Shown here: positions 27,792 to 36,805 of the stretch, in pieces | Layout: every line of letters begins with the position of its first letter | Numbering within the stretch: position 1 is the first letter of the stretch | DNA from: Aggregatilinea lenta | Lineage (GTDB): Bacteria > Chloroflexota > Anaerolineae > Aggregatilineales > Aggregatilineaceae | Direction: 5' to 3' | Length of the DNA: 64,000 bases | Assembly (NCBI RefSeq): GCF_003569045.1 | Contig: NZ_BFCB01000003.1 | Span: 1,860,001-1,924,000, forward strand | Program-made: the position numbers and the translations under genes | Notes under the pieces: model-generated | What the model was told of the DNA's origin: nothing | The model's input: only the letters and a program-made list of their open reading frames with translations | Database searches by the model: none

Positions 27792-28673
27792 ATGAAAACC
27801 CCTCCGCTTTGCACGTTTTCCATCGTCGCGTGCGATCTGTCCGTGCCCGCCTGGGGCGTAGCTGTGGCGAGCAAGTTCCTGGCGGCAGGCGCGGTCGTGA
27901 GTTGGGCGCGTGCGGGCGCTGGCGCGGTGGCGACCCAGGCGCACGCGAAAGTTCCGTTTGGCACGCAAGGACTGAACCTGATGGCGAGCGGCCTCAGCGC
28001 GGAGCAGGCCCTGACGCGCCTGATCGCAGGCGACGAGGGCCGCGCGCAGCGGCAGGTCGGGCTGGTCGACGTGCAGGGTCGCGCCGCAGCATATACCGGC
28101 GAGGCGTGTATGGACTGGGCCGGGGACCGCGTGGGGCAGGGGTACGCGTGCCAGGGCAATATTCTGACCGGGCCGGAAACGCTCGACGCGATGGCGGATG
28201 CCTACGAGCGCACGCCCGGCGCGCTGGAGCAGCGCCTGTTAGCGGCGCTTGACGCGGGTGACCGGGCAGGGGGCGACCGGCGCGGCAAGCAGTCGGCGGG
28301 CCTGTTGGTGGTCAAGCCGGGTGGCGGGTACGGCGGCGACAACGACCGCTATCTTGACCTGCGTGTGGACGACGATCCCGACCCGGTGGGGCGGCTGGCG
28401 CATTTGCTGGCGCTGCACGCGCTCTACTTCGGCGCATCGGACGGCGACGCTCTGCTGCCCATCGACGGAACCCTGGCGGCAGAACTACAAACTGTGCTGA
28501 TCCGGCAGGGGTACCTGGACGGCCCGGCCAGCGGCGCATGGGATGCGGCCTCGGTGGATGCCTTCTGGCGCTTCGTCGGCACGGAAAACCTGGAAGAACG
28601 CTGGTCTCCGGACGCGCCGGATGCGCTCGACCCGGTCGTGCTCGACTTCATCCGCGGGCGCTTCCCCGGCTGA
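27792..28673 (+). CDS. DUF1028 protein with peptidoglycan-binding-like tail
   Basis: 293 aa. Residues 1-200 match DUF1028 (TFSIVACD, GVAVASKFLAAGAVV, ATQAHAKVPFG, QGNILTGPETLDAM), an Ntn-hydrolase-like family of unknown activity. The last ~80 residues resemble the small C-terminal peptidoglycan-binding-like domain often joined to it (LQTVLIRQGYLDGPASGAWD). No signal peptide. GAGGAG lies 8 nt before ATG 27792. Its stop overlaps the next start (TGATG), so it is cotranscribed with the receiver-like gene. Confidence 0.85.
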   Translation: MKTPPLCTFSIVACDLSVPAWGVAVASKFLAAGAVVSWARAGAGAVATQAHAKVPFGTQGLNLMASGLSAEQALTRLIAGDEGRAQRQVGLVDVQGRAAAYTGEACMDWAGDRVGQGYACQGNILTGPETLDAMADAYERTPGALEQRLLAALDAGDRAGGDRRGKQSAGLLVVKPGGGYGGDNDRYLDLRVDDDPDPVGRLAHLLALHALYFGASDGDALLPIDGTLAAELQTVLIRQGYLDGPASGAWDAASVDAFWRFVGTENLEERWSPDAPDALDPVVLDFIRGRFPG

Positions 28674-28984
28674 TGGCCGCGCCGCGTCCCGTGATCGCGC
28701 TGGCGGGTGTGCCCGCGCCGTGGATCGACCGTGCGGCGGCGATCCTTGCGGGCGGTGGCTACGGCGTGCTGCGCTGCGACGATCCCGCGACGTACATCCC
28801 CCAACTGATCGATACGTTTGTCGCGCTGATCCTGGCGGGCGCGGACGGTGACGGCTGCACCTGGATCGCGCGCGCCAAAACCGAGCAGGGCACGCGCCGC
28901 ATTCCGGTGCTGGCCGTGGTCACGGACGCGCCAGAGGACGCACAGGCGCTGCAAGCGGGCGCGGACGCGTGTGTTTGCCCCTGA
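28673..28984 (+). CDS. Truncated receiver-like domain, probable first half of a frameshifted gene
   Basis: 103 aa. RPVIALAGVPAPWIDRAAAIL and TRRIPVLAVVTDAPEDAQALQAGADACVCP follow the beta/alpha rhythm of a response-regulator receiver, but the acidic pocket and the phospho-Asp are not evident. The frame ends abruptly where a receiver needs its last helix. The next frame continues exactly there with LNVLETRLLAFVGDLVRQ, so one base appears lost in the C run at 28978-28981. See the next entry and the finding. Confidence 0.6.
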   Translation: MAAPRPVIALAGVPAPWIDRAAAILAGGGYGVLRCDDPATYIPQLIDTFVALILAGADGDGCTWIARAKTEQGTRRIPVLAVVTDAPEDAQALQAGADACVCP

Positions 28985-29445
28985 ATGTGCTCGAAACGCG
29001 CTTGCTGGCCTTTGTAGGGGATCTGGTGCGCCAGCCGGACGCCGCGCGCCGCGACGAGATGGACTGCCAGTGCGGGCAGCCGCTGCCGCCGCGCGGCGTA
29101 GAAGGCGTCGCCAGGTTCAACGCGGGCGAATATTACGCGCAGCACGACCTGTTCGAGGCACAGTGGGTGGCCGAGCCGGGTCCCGTGCGCGACCTCTACC
29201 GCGCGATCTTGCAGGTAGGCGTGGCCTATTATCACGTCACGCGCGGCAACGATCGCGGCGCGCTGAAGATGCTGCGGCGCAGCGTGCAGTGGTTCGCGGA
29301 TCTGCCGGACGTGTGCCAGGGCGTGGACGTGCGCCAACTGCGTGAGGACGCGGCCCGCGTGCGCGCCGCGCTCGAAGGCGGCGATCCAGCAGCTTTGGAC
29401 CGTGCGCGCCTGCCGGGCGTGCGGTTGGTAGACTCCGGCGGCTAG
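28969..29445 (+). CDS. DUF309 protein, probably the second half of a receiver-DUF309 fusion
   Basis: Up to 158 aa. The first ~20 residues look like the missing last helix of the upstream receiver domain. Residues ~40-130 are DUF309, with FNAGEYYAQHDLFEAQW and DLYRAILQVGVAYYHVTRGN (the family's HDxxE-type motif). Function unknown. No convincing ribosome site precedes either GTG at 28969 or GTG at 28987, which supports the frameshift reading; translational coupling is the other option. Confidence 0.7.
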   Translation: MCLPLNVLETRLLAFVGDLVRQPDAARRDEMDCQCGQPLPPRGVEGVARFNAGEYYAQHDLFEAQWVAEPGPVRDLYRAILQVGVAYYHVTRGNDRGALKMLRRSVQWFADLPDVCQGVDVRQLREDAARVRAALEGGDPAALDRARLPGVRLVDSGG

Positions 29446-29585
29446 CGGCGCACCCTACGGCGCGGCGACGCTCTCCCGGCGGCCAGCACGCGACCCATCT
29501 GCGGTCTCTGGATGCGTCTCCAACAGGCCTCTATAATTCAAGCATCATTTCATCCGAGCCTTTTTGAGCATCCCTGAGAGCCACT

Positions 29586-31235
29586 ATGCAGCGCCGAGCG
29601 CCATCGCGCCGCCCTAACTCTGCTCACCCTGCACCGCGCAGGTGGGTGCGCCAGTTCCAGCGCCCGCCAGCGGCGAATACTTCCCGCCGGAACGGCCCCA
29701 CACCGCTCAGCGGACGGCGGCGATCCGCGCACTCGCGCACGGCAACGTTCGCCCTGATCGGCGGTGGGCTGGCGCTGGCGATGGTTGGATTGTGTTTGCT
29801 GGTTGCGGTTGCCGGGTTCGCCGTGCTGCTGAGTTCGGATCGCGTGCTGCCCGGCGTCAGCGCGGCGGGCGTGGATGTGGGCAATCTGTCCGAGGGGGAC
29901 GCGACGGCGGCGTTGGCGTTGGCTTGGGCCAACGACGGCATCGTGATCCGCGACGGCGCGCGCACCTGGACCGCCGCGCCGGGCGAGATCGGCATCGCGC
30001 TGGACGCGAACGCGACAGCAGCCCAGGCGCGGGAGTGGGGCCGGTCTGAGGGCGGCGTATCGGGTCTGTTCCGTGCGCTGTCAGGTGGGGTAGAGATCGC
30101 ACCGGTGCTGGCCGTCGATTTGAACCGCGCGACGGATTATCTCGGCGCGGCCAAGGAGACGATCGACGTTCCGGCGGCCAACGCGGGCGTGCGGCTGGTG
30201 AATGGGCAGGCCCAGACCACGCCCGCCAGCGATGGGCGCGTGCTTGACGTGGCGCAGACCGTGCGGCTGCTCCAGATCGACGCGGCGGTTGAGCTAGCCG
30301 ACGGCGCGCTCGATCTGGTGATGATCCCCACGCAGCCGACTATCACCGATGCGACGCCGCTGGTGGCGCAGGCCAACGTGTTACTGTCCAGTCCGTTCCA
30401 GGTGGACGCTTACGATCCGATCCGCGACGAATGGCAGCACTGGTCCGCGCCGCCGGATGTGTGGGCGGGTTGGCTGGAGGCGAGCAGCGATTCGAGCAGC
30501 ACGACCGGGCTGGCGTTGGTCATGGACGAGGCCGGGCCGACCGGATTTTTGCAGTCCAGCGCGGCCTTTGGCGACGAGCGTTACATCGACGTGGAGGACG
30601 CCGTCGCGGATATGCAGGCGGCTATCGCGCAGGGCCAGACCGCCGCGACGGTGCGCGTGTGGCATCACGAGACGACCTATACCGTGCAGGGCGGGCAGAC
30701 GCTCGCCAGCATCGGGGAGCAGGTGGGCATCCCATACCCTTACATCCAGGCGGCAAACCCCGGCGTCAACGTGGACGCGCTCAGCGCGGGGCAGGAGCTT
30801 GTGCTGCCGTCCAAAGATGTCCTCGTGCCGCTGGACCCGATCCCGTCCAAGCGTATTGTGGTCAGCCGTGGCCAGCAGCATCTATGGGCCTACGAAAACG
30901 GGCAGGTCGTCTTCGACTGGGTGATTTCGACCGGACTGCCGACCAGTCCCACCGCGCTCGGCGTGTTCCAGGTGCAGTCGCACGACGAAAACGCCTACGC
31001 CGCGCAGTGGAACCTCTACATGCCGGACTTCATGGGCTTTTACCATCCGGGGCCGAATATGGACCTGTGGAACGGTTTTCACGGCTTCCCGACGCGCGGC
31101 GGCGGTTACCTGCTGTGGGAGGGCGATCTGGGCACGCCGGTAACGTACGGCTGTGTGCTGCTGAGCCTGGAAAACGCGCGGACGCTGTACACCTGGGCGG
31201 AAGATGGTGTGGTGGTAGAGGTGCGGGGGTCGTAG
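29586..31235 (+). CDS. L,D-transpeptidase (YkuD) with LysM and VanW-type N-terminal domain
   Basis: 549 aa. A basic head of ~50 residues leads to one transmembrane helix (FALIGGGLALAMVGLCLLVAVAG). A PG_binding_4/VanW-like region follows (LPGVSAAGVDVGNLSEGDA), then a LysM repeat near 365-410 (YTVQGGQTLASIGEQVG) and a YkuD domain (RIVVSRGQQHLWAYENGQVV). The active-site part has HGFPTRGG and PVTYGCVLLS: the catalytic Cys is kept, while the usual SHGC reads TYGC. It should cross-link or anchor cell-wall polymer outside the membrane. It carries a TATAAT box at 29532-29537. Confidence 0.85.
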   Translation: MQRRAPSRRPNSAHPAPRRWVRQFQRPPAANTSRRNGPTPLSGRRRSAHSRTATFALIGGGLALAMVGLCLLVAVAGFAVLLSSDRVLPGVSAAGVDVGNLSEGDATAALALAWANDGIVIRDGARTWTAAPGEIGIALDANATAAQAREWGRSEGGVSGLFRALSGGVEIAPVLAVDLNRATDYLGAAKETIDVPAANAGVRLVNGQAQTTPASDGRVLDVAQTVRLLQIDAAVELADGALDLVMIPTQPTITDATPLVAQANVLLSSPFQVDAYDPIRDEWQHWSAPPDVWAGWLEASSDSSSTTGLALVMDEAGPTGFLQSSAAFGDERYIDVEDAVADMQAAIAQGQTAATVRVWHHETTYTVQGGQTLASIGEQVGIPYPYIQAANPGVNVDALSAGQELVLPSKDVLVPLDPIPSKRIVVSRGQQHLWAYENGQVVFDWVISTGLPTSPTALGVFQVQSHDENAYAAQWNLYMPDFMGFYHPGPNMDLWNGFHGFPTRGGGYLLWEGDLGTPVTYGCVLLSLENARTLYTWAEDGVVVEVRGS

Positions 31236-31256
31236 ATCGTATCTACTCGATCGTAG

Positions 31257-31281
31257 GGGCGGGGCTTGCTCCGCCCGTTTT
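31257..31281 (+). terminator. Terminator after the L,D-transpeptidase gene
   Basis: GGGCGGGGC (31257-31265 region) and GCTCCGCCC (31268-31276) form a stem with one G-U pair, followed by GTTTT. The same short palindrome type is common between genes in this phylum (my recollection). Confidence 0.65.
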
Positions 31282-31303
31282 GAGAAATACCGCACGCGAT
31301 AGG

Positions 31304-31335
31304 AAAAAACATCGGGGCGTATCGCAATACGCCCC
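31304..31335 (-). terminator. Terminator after lepB
   Basis: GGGGCGTAT (31314-31322) and ATACGCCCC (31327-31335) form a perfect 9-bp stem with a 4-nt loop. On the minus strand GATGTTTTTT follows. It lies 33 nt past the lepB stop. Confidence 0.8.
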
Positions 31336-31367
31336 TTGCAGTTTCGATATCCGGTACGGTAAGCGGG

Positions 31368-32039
31368 TTATGGCGTGGCCGGTTCCGTCGTAGCGGTGTA
31401 GTCCGGCGCGCTGAGCACGTCGGCTTTGGTGGGCGGCCAATAGCGCACTCGCGCGATGCCGACGATGGTCGAAGCTTTCACCGGGCCGAACGAGTGGCTG
31501 TCGAGGCTGTGGCTGCGGTTGTCGCCCAGCACGAAGTACTCGTCGCTGGCGAGCTGCCAGTCGCCGTCGCACGAGCTGGTGGTGCAGTACTCCTTGACGT
31601 AGCCTTCCTCAAGCTCGATGCCGTCCACATAGACCCGGCCCTCGCGGATCATGATGTGCTCGCCGGGCAGGCCGATCACGCGCTTGATCAGCAACTCGTC
31701 CGGCGTGCGGGGCGAATCGAGCACGATCACGTCCCCGCGCGACGGACCGGAAATGAGCATCGTCAAGCGGTCCACGATCACGCGGTCGCTGGTGTAAAAG
31801 GTCGGCTCCATGCTGGCCCCGTCTACCACGTAGCGTGGCATGAATGCGTCCATGCCGACTCGCATCAGCACGACGATCAGCACGAGCTGAACGGCCTCCT
31901 TTAGCCACTGCTTGACGGGCAGCTGCGTGCGCTGCGGGACAGGCGCAGAGTCCTGTGCGGGCACTGCTTGAATGGGCTGCGTGTCCCACAAAAAGTCGAA
32001 GTCGTCGTCGCGAAACTCAGGGAAGTTGCCTTGTTCCAT
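31368..32039 (-). CDS. lepB: Signal peptidase I
   Basis: 223 aa. A cytoplasmic, acidic N-terminus leads to one membrane helix (AVQLVLIVVLMRVGMDAFM). The catalytic Ser is in DGASMEPTF and the Lys in LIKRVIGLPG; box E is GDNRSHSLDSHSFG. It removes signal peptides from secreted proteins. ATG at 32039 is used. Possible minus promoter TTGCGC/TACAAT (32122-32092) has a long 19-nt spacer, so it is uncertain. Confidence 0.95.
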   Translation of the reverse strand: MEQGNFPEFRDDDFDFLWDTQPIQAVPAQDSAPVPQRTQLPVKQWLKEAVQLVLIVVLMRVGMDAFMPRYVVDGASMEPTFYTSDRVIVDRLTMLISGPSRGDVIVLDSPRTPDELLIKRVIGLPGEHIMIREGRVYVDGIELEEGYVKEYCTTSSCDGDWQLASDEYFVLGDNRSHSLDSHSFGPVKASTIVGIARVRYWPPTKADVLSAPDYTATTEPATP

Positions 32040-32250
32040 ATCCGTCGCCGTTTCCGCTGGATACCATCGCTAAAAAGAGAACAACACTCCTATTGTAGCG
32101 CTGCTTTGAGGCTCTGGCGCAATTTTCAGACAATATTAATCCTTCGGGTGGCTGAAACGGCGTTTAGGCGGCAAAATTGGCGCGTCATTCCTTCCGGCGT
32201 GCGTCGTAGGGCGGCGAGGCCGGAGCACTAACACGAAACTGGAGCGATGA

Positions 32251-33252
32251 ATGCACATTCTCGTAACGGGTGGGGCGGGGTATGTCGGCTCGGCGACCGC
32301 CGCCTATTTTTTGCGCGCGGGCCACAAGGTGACGGTGTTCGACAGCCTGATCAAGGGGCATCGTGAGGCGATCCCGGCGGGCGCCGCCTTCGTGCAGGGC
32401 GACCTGGCCGACCGCGCCGCGCTGGACGTGCTGTTCCAGACGCTGAAGATTGACGCAGTGGCGCACTTCGCTGCCTTCATCGAGGCGGGCGAGTCGATGT
32501 TGGAACCGGCCAAGTATTTCCGCAACAACGTGGCCTATACCAACAACCTGCTCGACGCGATGATCAAAAACGGCGTCAAGAAGCTGCTGTTTTCGTCGTC
32601 GGCGGGCGTCTATGCCAGCAAGGACGGCCCGATCGTTGAAGACGATCCGGTCGGTCCGGCCAACGTCTACGGCGAAACGAAGTTGATGATCGAGCGCATC
32701 CTGGCGTGGTATAACCGCGTGGCGGGCCTGCAGTTCGCGGCGCTGCGCTACTTCAACGCCTGCGGCGCGATGCTCGACACGAACGGAACGCCCGTGCGCG
32801 GCGAGGCGCACCAGCCGGAAACGCACCTCATCCCGCTGACGCTTCAGGTCCCGCTCGGCCAGCGCGAGGCGATTTACATCTACGGCACGGATTACAACAC
32901 GCCCGACGGCTCGTGCATTCGCGACTACGTGCACATTGAGGACCTCGCCACGGCGCACGTGCTGGCGCTCGAAGCGCTCAGCCCGCAGCGCGACCACATG
33001 ATCTATAACCTGGGCAACGGGCGCGGTTACAGCGTGCGTGAGGTGATCGATGTGGCCCGGCAGGTGACCGGGATCGACTTCCCGGCGGTTGAGTCGCCCC
33101 GGCGTCCCGGCGACGCGGACATGCTGGTCGCCTCGTCGGAGCGTATCGCGCAGGATCTCGGCTGGGAGCCGCGCTACCCGGACCTGCGCGATATCGTGAG
33201 CATGGCCTGGACGTGGCACACCACGCATCCGCAAGGCTACGCGGCGGAGTAA
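32251..33252 (+). CDS. galE: UDP-glucose 4-epimerase
   Basis: 333 aa. VTGGAGYVGSATA gives the NAD-binding motif, HFAAFIEAGES and SSSAGVYA the substrate and catalytic Ser region, and YGETKLMIE the Tyr-Lys pair. RYFNACGA and the C-terminal RRPGDADMLVAS are typical of GalE. It interconverts UDP-glucose and UDP-galactose in the cytoplasm. GGAG lies upstream of ATG 32251. A glycosyltransferase follows 13 nt on, so the pair likely serves exopolysaccharide or glycan synthesis. Confidence 0.93.
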   Translation: MHILVTGGAGYVGSATAAYFLRAGHKVTVFDSLIKGHREAIPAGAAFVQGDLADRAALDVLFQTLKIDAVAHFAAFIEAGESMLEPAKYFRNNVAYTNNLLDAMIKNGVKKLLFSSSAGVYASKDGPIVEDDPVGPANVYGETKLMIERILAWYNRVAGLQFAALRYFNACGAMLDTNGTPVRGEAHQPETHLIPLTLQVPLGQREAIYIYGTDYNTPDGSCIRDYVHIEDLATAHVLALEALSPQRDHMIYNLGNGRGYSVREVIDVARQVTGIDFPAVESPRRPGDADMLVASSERIAQDLGWEPRYPDLRDIVSMAWTWHTTHPQGYAAE

Positions 33253-33265
33253 TGGCGATTTGACG

Positions 33266-34420
33266 ATGCACGTGGCGCTGAACGGCTGGTTCTGGGATCA
33301 GCCCTACACCGGCAGCGGGCAGTATCTGCGGCGGCTGTTAGGGGCGCTGCGCGGTCTCGTGCCGGAGGTGCGGCTGTCGCTGGTTGTGCCCGCGCACATC
33401 CGCATGCTGGACGACCTGCCGCCGGACGTGGATGTGCTGCCCATGCCGGTACCGCTGGGTGGGCATTCCGGCAAGGTGTGGTTCGAGCAGCGCAGCTTCC
33501 CGCGTGCGGTCGCGCGGCTTGGCGCGGACGTGGCGCACGTGCCCTACTGGGGGCCGCCACTGCGCATCGACGCGCCGCTGGTGACCAGCGTGCTGGACAT
33601 GATCCCGGTGCTGCTGCCCGAATACCGCGCCGGGGCTATGAATCGGCTGTATACCGCGCTGGTGAGCGCGGCGGCGCGCGGATCGGCGCACGTGCTGACC
33701 ATCTCCGAAGCGAGCAAGAGCGACATTGCGCGCGGGCTGGGCATCCCGCCGGAGCGGATCACAGTCACGCCGCTGGCCGCCGACGAGCGCTACCGGGCCG
33801 AGGGTGATCGCGACGCGGATCGAGCCGTGCGCGAAAAGTACAATCTGCCGGACGAGTTTGTGCTCTATCTCGGATCGTTCGTGGCGCACAAAAACGTGCC
33901 GCTGCTGCTGGCGGCGTACACGTTCGTGGTGCAGGCCGTTGGCGAGAACGTGCCGCTGGTGCTGGCCGGGCATCCGCCCGCTGCCTGGGGTACGGCGCGC
34001 TTCCCGGATCTGCCCGCGACGGTGGACGAGCTGAAGCTCGGCGAGGTCGTGGAATGGACCGGCCCGATCGACGAGGCAGACAAACCCGCGCTGTACCGGC
34101 TGGCGACCGTGTTCGCGTTCCCCAGCCGCCTGGAAGGGTTCGGCCTCGGCCCGCTGGAGGCGATGGCGAGCGGCACGCCGGTCGTGGCAAGCGGGGTTTC
34201 CTCAATTCCCGAAGTGACGGGTGATGCGGCGTACTTGGTCGCGCCGGACGACTCGCGCGCGATGGGCGGCGCGATCCTGTCGCTGCTGACCGATGCGAGC
34301 TTCGCGGCGGATCTGCGGGCGCGTGGCCTGGAACGCGCCGCCGGGTTCACTTGGCGGCGCACGGCGGAAGGTACGCTGGCCGTGTACCGTCAGGTGGTCG
34401 AGGCAGGCCGCGCGGGATAG
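33266..34420 (+). CDS. Glycosyltransferase family 4 (GT-B fold)
   Basis: 384 aa. YTGSGQYLRRLLGAL at the start, then HVLTISEASKSDIARGLGIP, VLYLGSFVAHKN and the donor-site motif SRLEGFGLGPLEAMASGTPVV (shortened: EGFGLGPLEAM). It transfers a sugar from a nucleotide donor; acceptor unknown. The ATG at 33266 or the TTG at 33260 could be the start. Same operon as galE. Confidence 0.9.
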   Translation: MHVALNGWFWDQPYTGSGQYLRRLLGALRGLVPEVRLSLVVPAHIRMLDDLPPDVDVLPMPVPLGGHSGKVWFEQRSFPRAVARLGADVAHVPYWGPPLRIDAPLVTSVLDMIPVLLPEYRAGAMNRLYTALVSAAARGSAHVLTISEASKSDIARGLGIPPERITVTPLAADERYRAEGDRDADRAVREKYNLPDEFVLYLGSFVAHKNVPLLLAAYTFVVQAVGENVPLVLAGHPPAAWGTARFPDLPATVDELKLGEVVEWTGPIDEADKPALYRLATVFAFPSRLEGFGLGPLEAMASGTPVVASGVSSIPEVTGDAAYLVAPDDSRAMGGAILSLLTDASFAADLRARGLERAAGFTWRRTAEGTLAVYRQVVEAGRAG

Positions 34421-34499
34421 AATGAACCGCACGCCGGGGTTCCCGGCAGTACGAGCAAGTGTAACCGTTGTAATAGGACGCAGAGCGAGGGTTGTGACG

Positions 34500-35087
34500 A
34501 TGAAGCGACTGTACTGGAGTGTGGTAGTGATCGCGGTGCTGGCGATGGCACTGGCCGCATGCGGTAGTGACGATGAGCCGCAGGACGAGCCGGTAACGCC
34601 GACCGTTGCGCCCGCAGCGGCGACGGTCGCAGCGACCGAGATTATGACCGAAGCGCCCGCCGTGCCGGAAGTAACCGAGGAATCCGTGTTCAGCATCCCC
34701 GACGACGCCGTCGTGGCGCTGCCGCCGCAGACTGTCGCGCCCGGCGAAGGCACGATTCGCGTCAACGTCACCATGCCGGAAGGGTACAAGTTTAACGGGC
34801 AGGCCCCCTTCACGCTGATCTGGCCCGACGATGCCGTGGCGCAGGTTCCCACCGGTTCGCAGGACATTCGCATCGACCTGCCGGAGATGCCGGTGGACGT
34901 GCCCGTGACGTTCGTCGAGGGACAGACGGAACTGTCCGCCGAGATGACGACCTACTGGTGCGAGGCCATCAACGAGACGTTGTGCTTTGTGGACCGCGCG
35001 ACGCTGATCGTGCCGATCACCGTCAGCGCCGGCAGCGACGTGCACGACCTGACGTTCGAGCGCGCGCTCGTGCCGCCCGTGCAGTAG
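34500..35087 (+). CDS. Lipoprotein, DsbD-N/NHLRC2-tail-like
   Basis: 195 aa. Lipobox LAMALAAC (Cys near residue 21) gives a lipid-anchored protein, followed by a Pro/Thr/Ala/Glu linker to ~60. The core has VTMPEGYKFNGQAPFTLIW and YWCEAINETLCFVDRATLIVPI. This pattern (LPEGYKLN...Y-C...G-C) recalls the C-terminal domain of NHL-repeat/DsbD-like thiol proteins, with the two Cys 8 residues apart. Role uncertain. Its stop is 12 nt from the stop of the convergent FGGY kinase. Confidence 0.65.
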   Translation: MKRLYWSVVVIAVLAMALAACGSDDEPQDEPVTPTVAPAAATVAATEIMTEAPAVPEVTEESVFSIPDDAVVALPPQTVAPGEGTIRVNVTMPEGYKFNGQAPFTLIWPDDAVAQVPTGSQDIRIDLPEMPVDVPVTFVEGQTELSAEMTTYWCEAINETLCFVDRATLIVPITVSAGSDVHDLTFERALVPPVQ

Positions 35088-35099
35088 CAGAACGCACCC

Positions 35100-36653
35100 T
35101 TATCCCTCTTCTGTGATGTCCCGGATCGTCTTGTATAGCGGCTGCAAGCGGCGGTACATCTGCTTGTAGACGCGGTGATAGAGTTGGTCGTAGATCTGCT
35201 GCGTTTTAGGGTCTGGCTCGAAGACCTGGCTCACACGTGTCATCTCCCGAATGGCCGTGTCGAAATCCGGGTGAAGGCGCAGCCCCACCGCCGCGTCGAT
35301 GGCCGCACCCAGGCCGGACGTCTCGTAGGTATGCGGGCGGGCGGTGGGCAGCCCGAAGATGTCCGCCGTGAGTTGTAACGCGCCATCGCTCTGCGATCCG
35401 CCGCCGGACACACGCAGCTCGGTGATCGGCACGTGGCTGCGCTTTTCGGTGCGCTCTTTGCCTTCGCGCAGCGCATAGGCCAGCCCTTCGAGAATCGCGC
35501 GGTAGATATGGGCACGGGTGTGCACGTCGCTGAAGCCGATGATCGCGCCGCGCGCTTCCGGCCCCGGCGTCTTGACGCCCGGCGACCAGTACGGCTGCAA
35601 GAACAACCCCATCGATCCCGGCGGCACGTCGCGCGCCAGCTCGTCGAGTAGCACTTCCGGCTCGACGGACATCTCTTCCGCGATGAGCATCTCCCGGTAG
35701 CCGAACTCCTGCTTGAACCAGCTCACCATCCAGTAACCGCGATAGATCTGGATCTCCAGGCTGTACGCGCCCGGCACGGCGGACGGGAAGGGCGGCACGA
35801 GCGGGATCGCCTCGACGTACTTGCGGTGCGTGGTGTTGATCGTGGCCGTCGTACCATAGCTCAGGCAGCCGATGTGCGGCTCCAGGCAGCCGGAGCCGAG
35901 CACCTCGCAGGCTTTATCGGCGGCAGCAGCGATCAGAGGCAGCCCGGCGGGGATGCCCGTCGCTTCGGCGGCCTCCGGCGTGATCGTGCCGAGCATCTCG
36001 CCGGGGCGGACCAGATCCGGCAGCAGGGCGCGATCCATTGGAACGGCCAACCATTTCCAGTCGCGCGGCGCAGCCCAGCGCAGTTTCTTGTAGTCGAACG
36101 GAAAGTACCCCACCTGACAGCCGGTCGAATCGACGTAGTGCCCGGTCAGGCGGTAGGTCAGGTAACCGGAGAGCAGCAGGAATTTGTGCGTCTTGTCCCA
36201 GATGTCCGGTTGGTGCGCGCGAATCCAATTGGCTTCGGCTTCGGCCTGGAAGTACGCGACCGTGCCGGACATACGCACCAGCTTGAACAGCGCCCCCCAG
36301 TAGCCGCCGACCGGCGGCAGGCTCTCCGTGCGGCGCTGGTCGAGCCAGACCATCGCAGGACGCAGCGGCTTGCCGTCGCGGTCCAGATTGACCATCGTCG
36401 CGCGCTGCGTGGTCAGCGTCACGCCCGCGATCGCGGACTTCGGGATGTCCGTCTGCCGCCAAAGCTGTTGGCAGGCGTGGCACAGCGAGGTCCAGAAATA
36501 TTCGGGGTGCTGCTCGGCCCAGCCGGGGCGCTCGGAGAAATACGGCTCGATGGGCACGCGCGCCTTGGCGAGCAGCGAGCCGTCCAGGCCGAACAGCAGC
36601 GCGCGCACACTTTGAGTCCCGTTGTCGATGGCGAGGATGACTTGGTCGGGCAT
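35100..36653 (-). CDS. FGGY-family carbohydrate kinase
   Basis: 517 aa. The phosphate-1 motif is [16 protein letters not shown], followed by [14 protein letters not shown]-type substrate region, [11 protein letters not shown] and the C-terminal [18 protein letters not shown]. These place it among xylulose/glycerol/ribulokinase-like enzymes that phosphorylate sugars or polyols with ATP. Substrate unknown. It has no sugar transporter beside it. ATG at 36653 gives the usual N-terminus; the longer frame to 36755 adds residues without family match. Confidence 0.9.
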   Translation of the reverse strand: MPDQVILAIDNGTQSVRALLFGLDGSLLAKARVPIEPYFSERPGWAEQHPEYFWTSLCHACQQLWRQTDIPKSAIAGVTLTTQRATMVNLDRDGKPLRPAMVWLDQRRTESLPPVGGYWGALFKLVRMSGTVAYFQAEAEANWIRAHQPDIWDKTHKFLLLSGYLTYRLTGHYVDSTGCQVGYFPFDYKKLRWAAPRDWKWLAVPMDRALLPDLVRPGEMLGTITPEAAEATGIPAGLPLIAAAADKACEVLGSGCLEPHIGCLSYGTTATINTTHRKYVEAIPLVPPFPSAVPGAYSLEIQIYRGYWMVSWFKQEFGYREMLIAEEMSVEPEVLLDELARDVPPGSMGLFLQPYWSPGVKTPGPEARGAIIGFSDVHTRAHIYRAILEGLAYALREGKERTEKRSHVPITELRVSGGGSQSDGALQLTADIFGLPTARPHTYETSGLGAAIDAAVGLRLHPDFDTAIREMTRVSQVFEPDPKTQQIYDQLYHRVYKQMYRRLQPLYKTIRDITEEG

Positions 36654-36753
36654 AAAGAAGTCTCGTTTCTGCGGCGATGGGTCGAAACAGTTCCTTGCGT
36701 CTTGATTGTACAAAACCCGCCAGATGGCGATAGTTGCACGGGATCGGCCCGGC

Positions 36754-36781
36754 AAAAAAACAGGCCGGATCGCCCGGCCTG
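36754..36781 (-). terminator. Terminator after the methylene-THF reductase gene
   Basis: CAGGCCGG (36761-36768) and CCGGCCTG (36774-36781) form a perfect 8-bp stem. TTTTTTT follows on the minus strand (36760-36754). Confidence 0.9.
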
Positions 36782-36805
36782 CCTATGTCCGTGTGTGCTA
36801 TGCGG

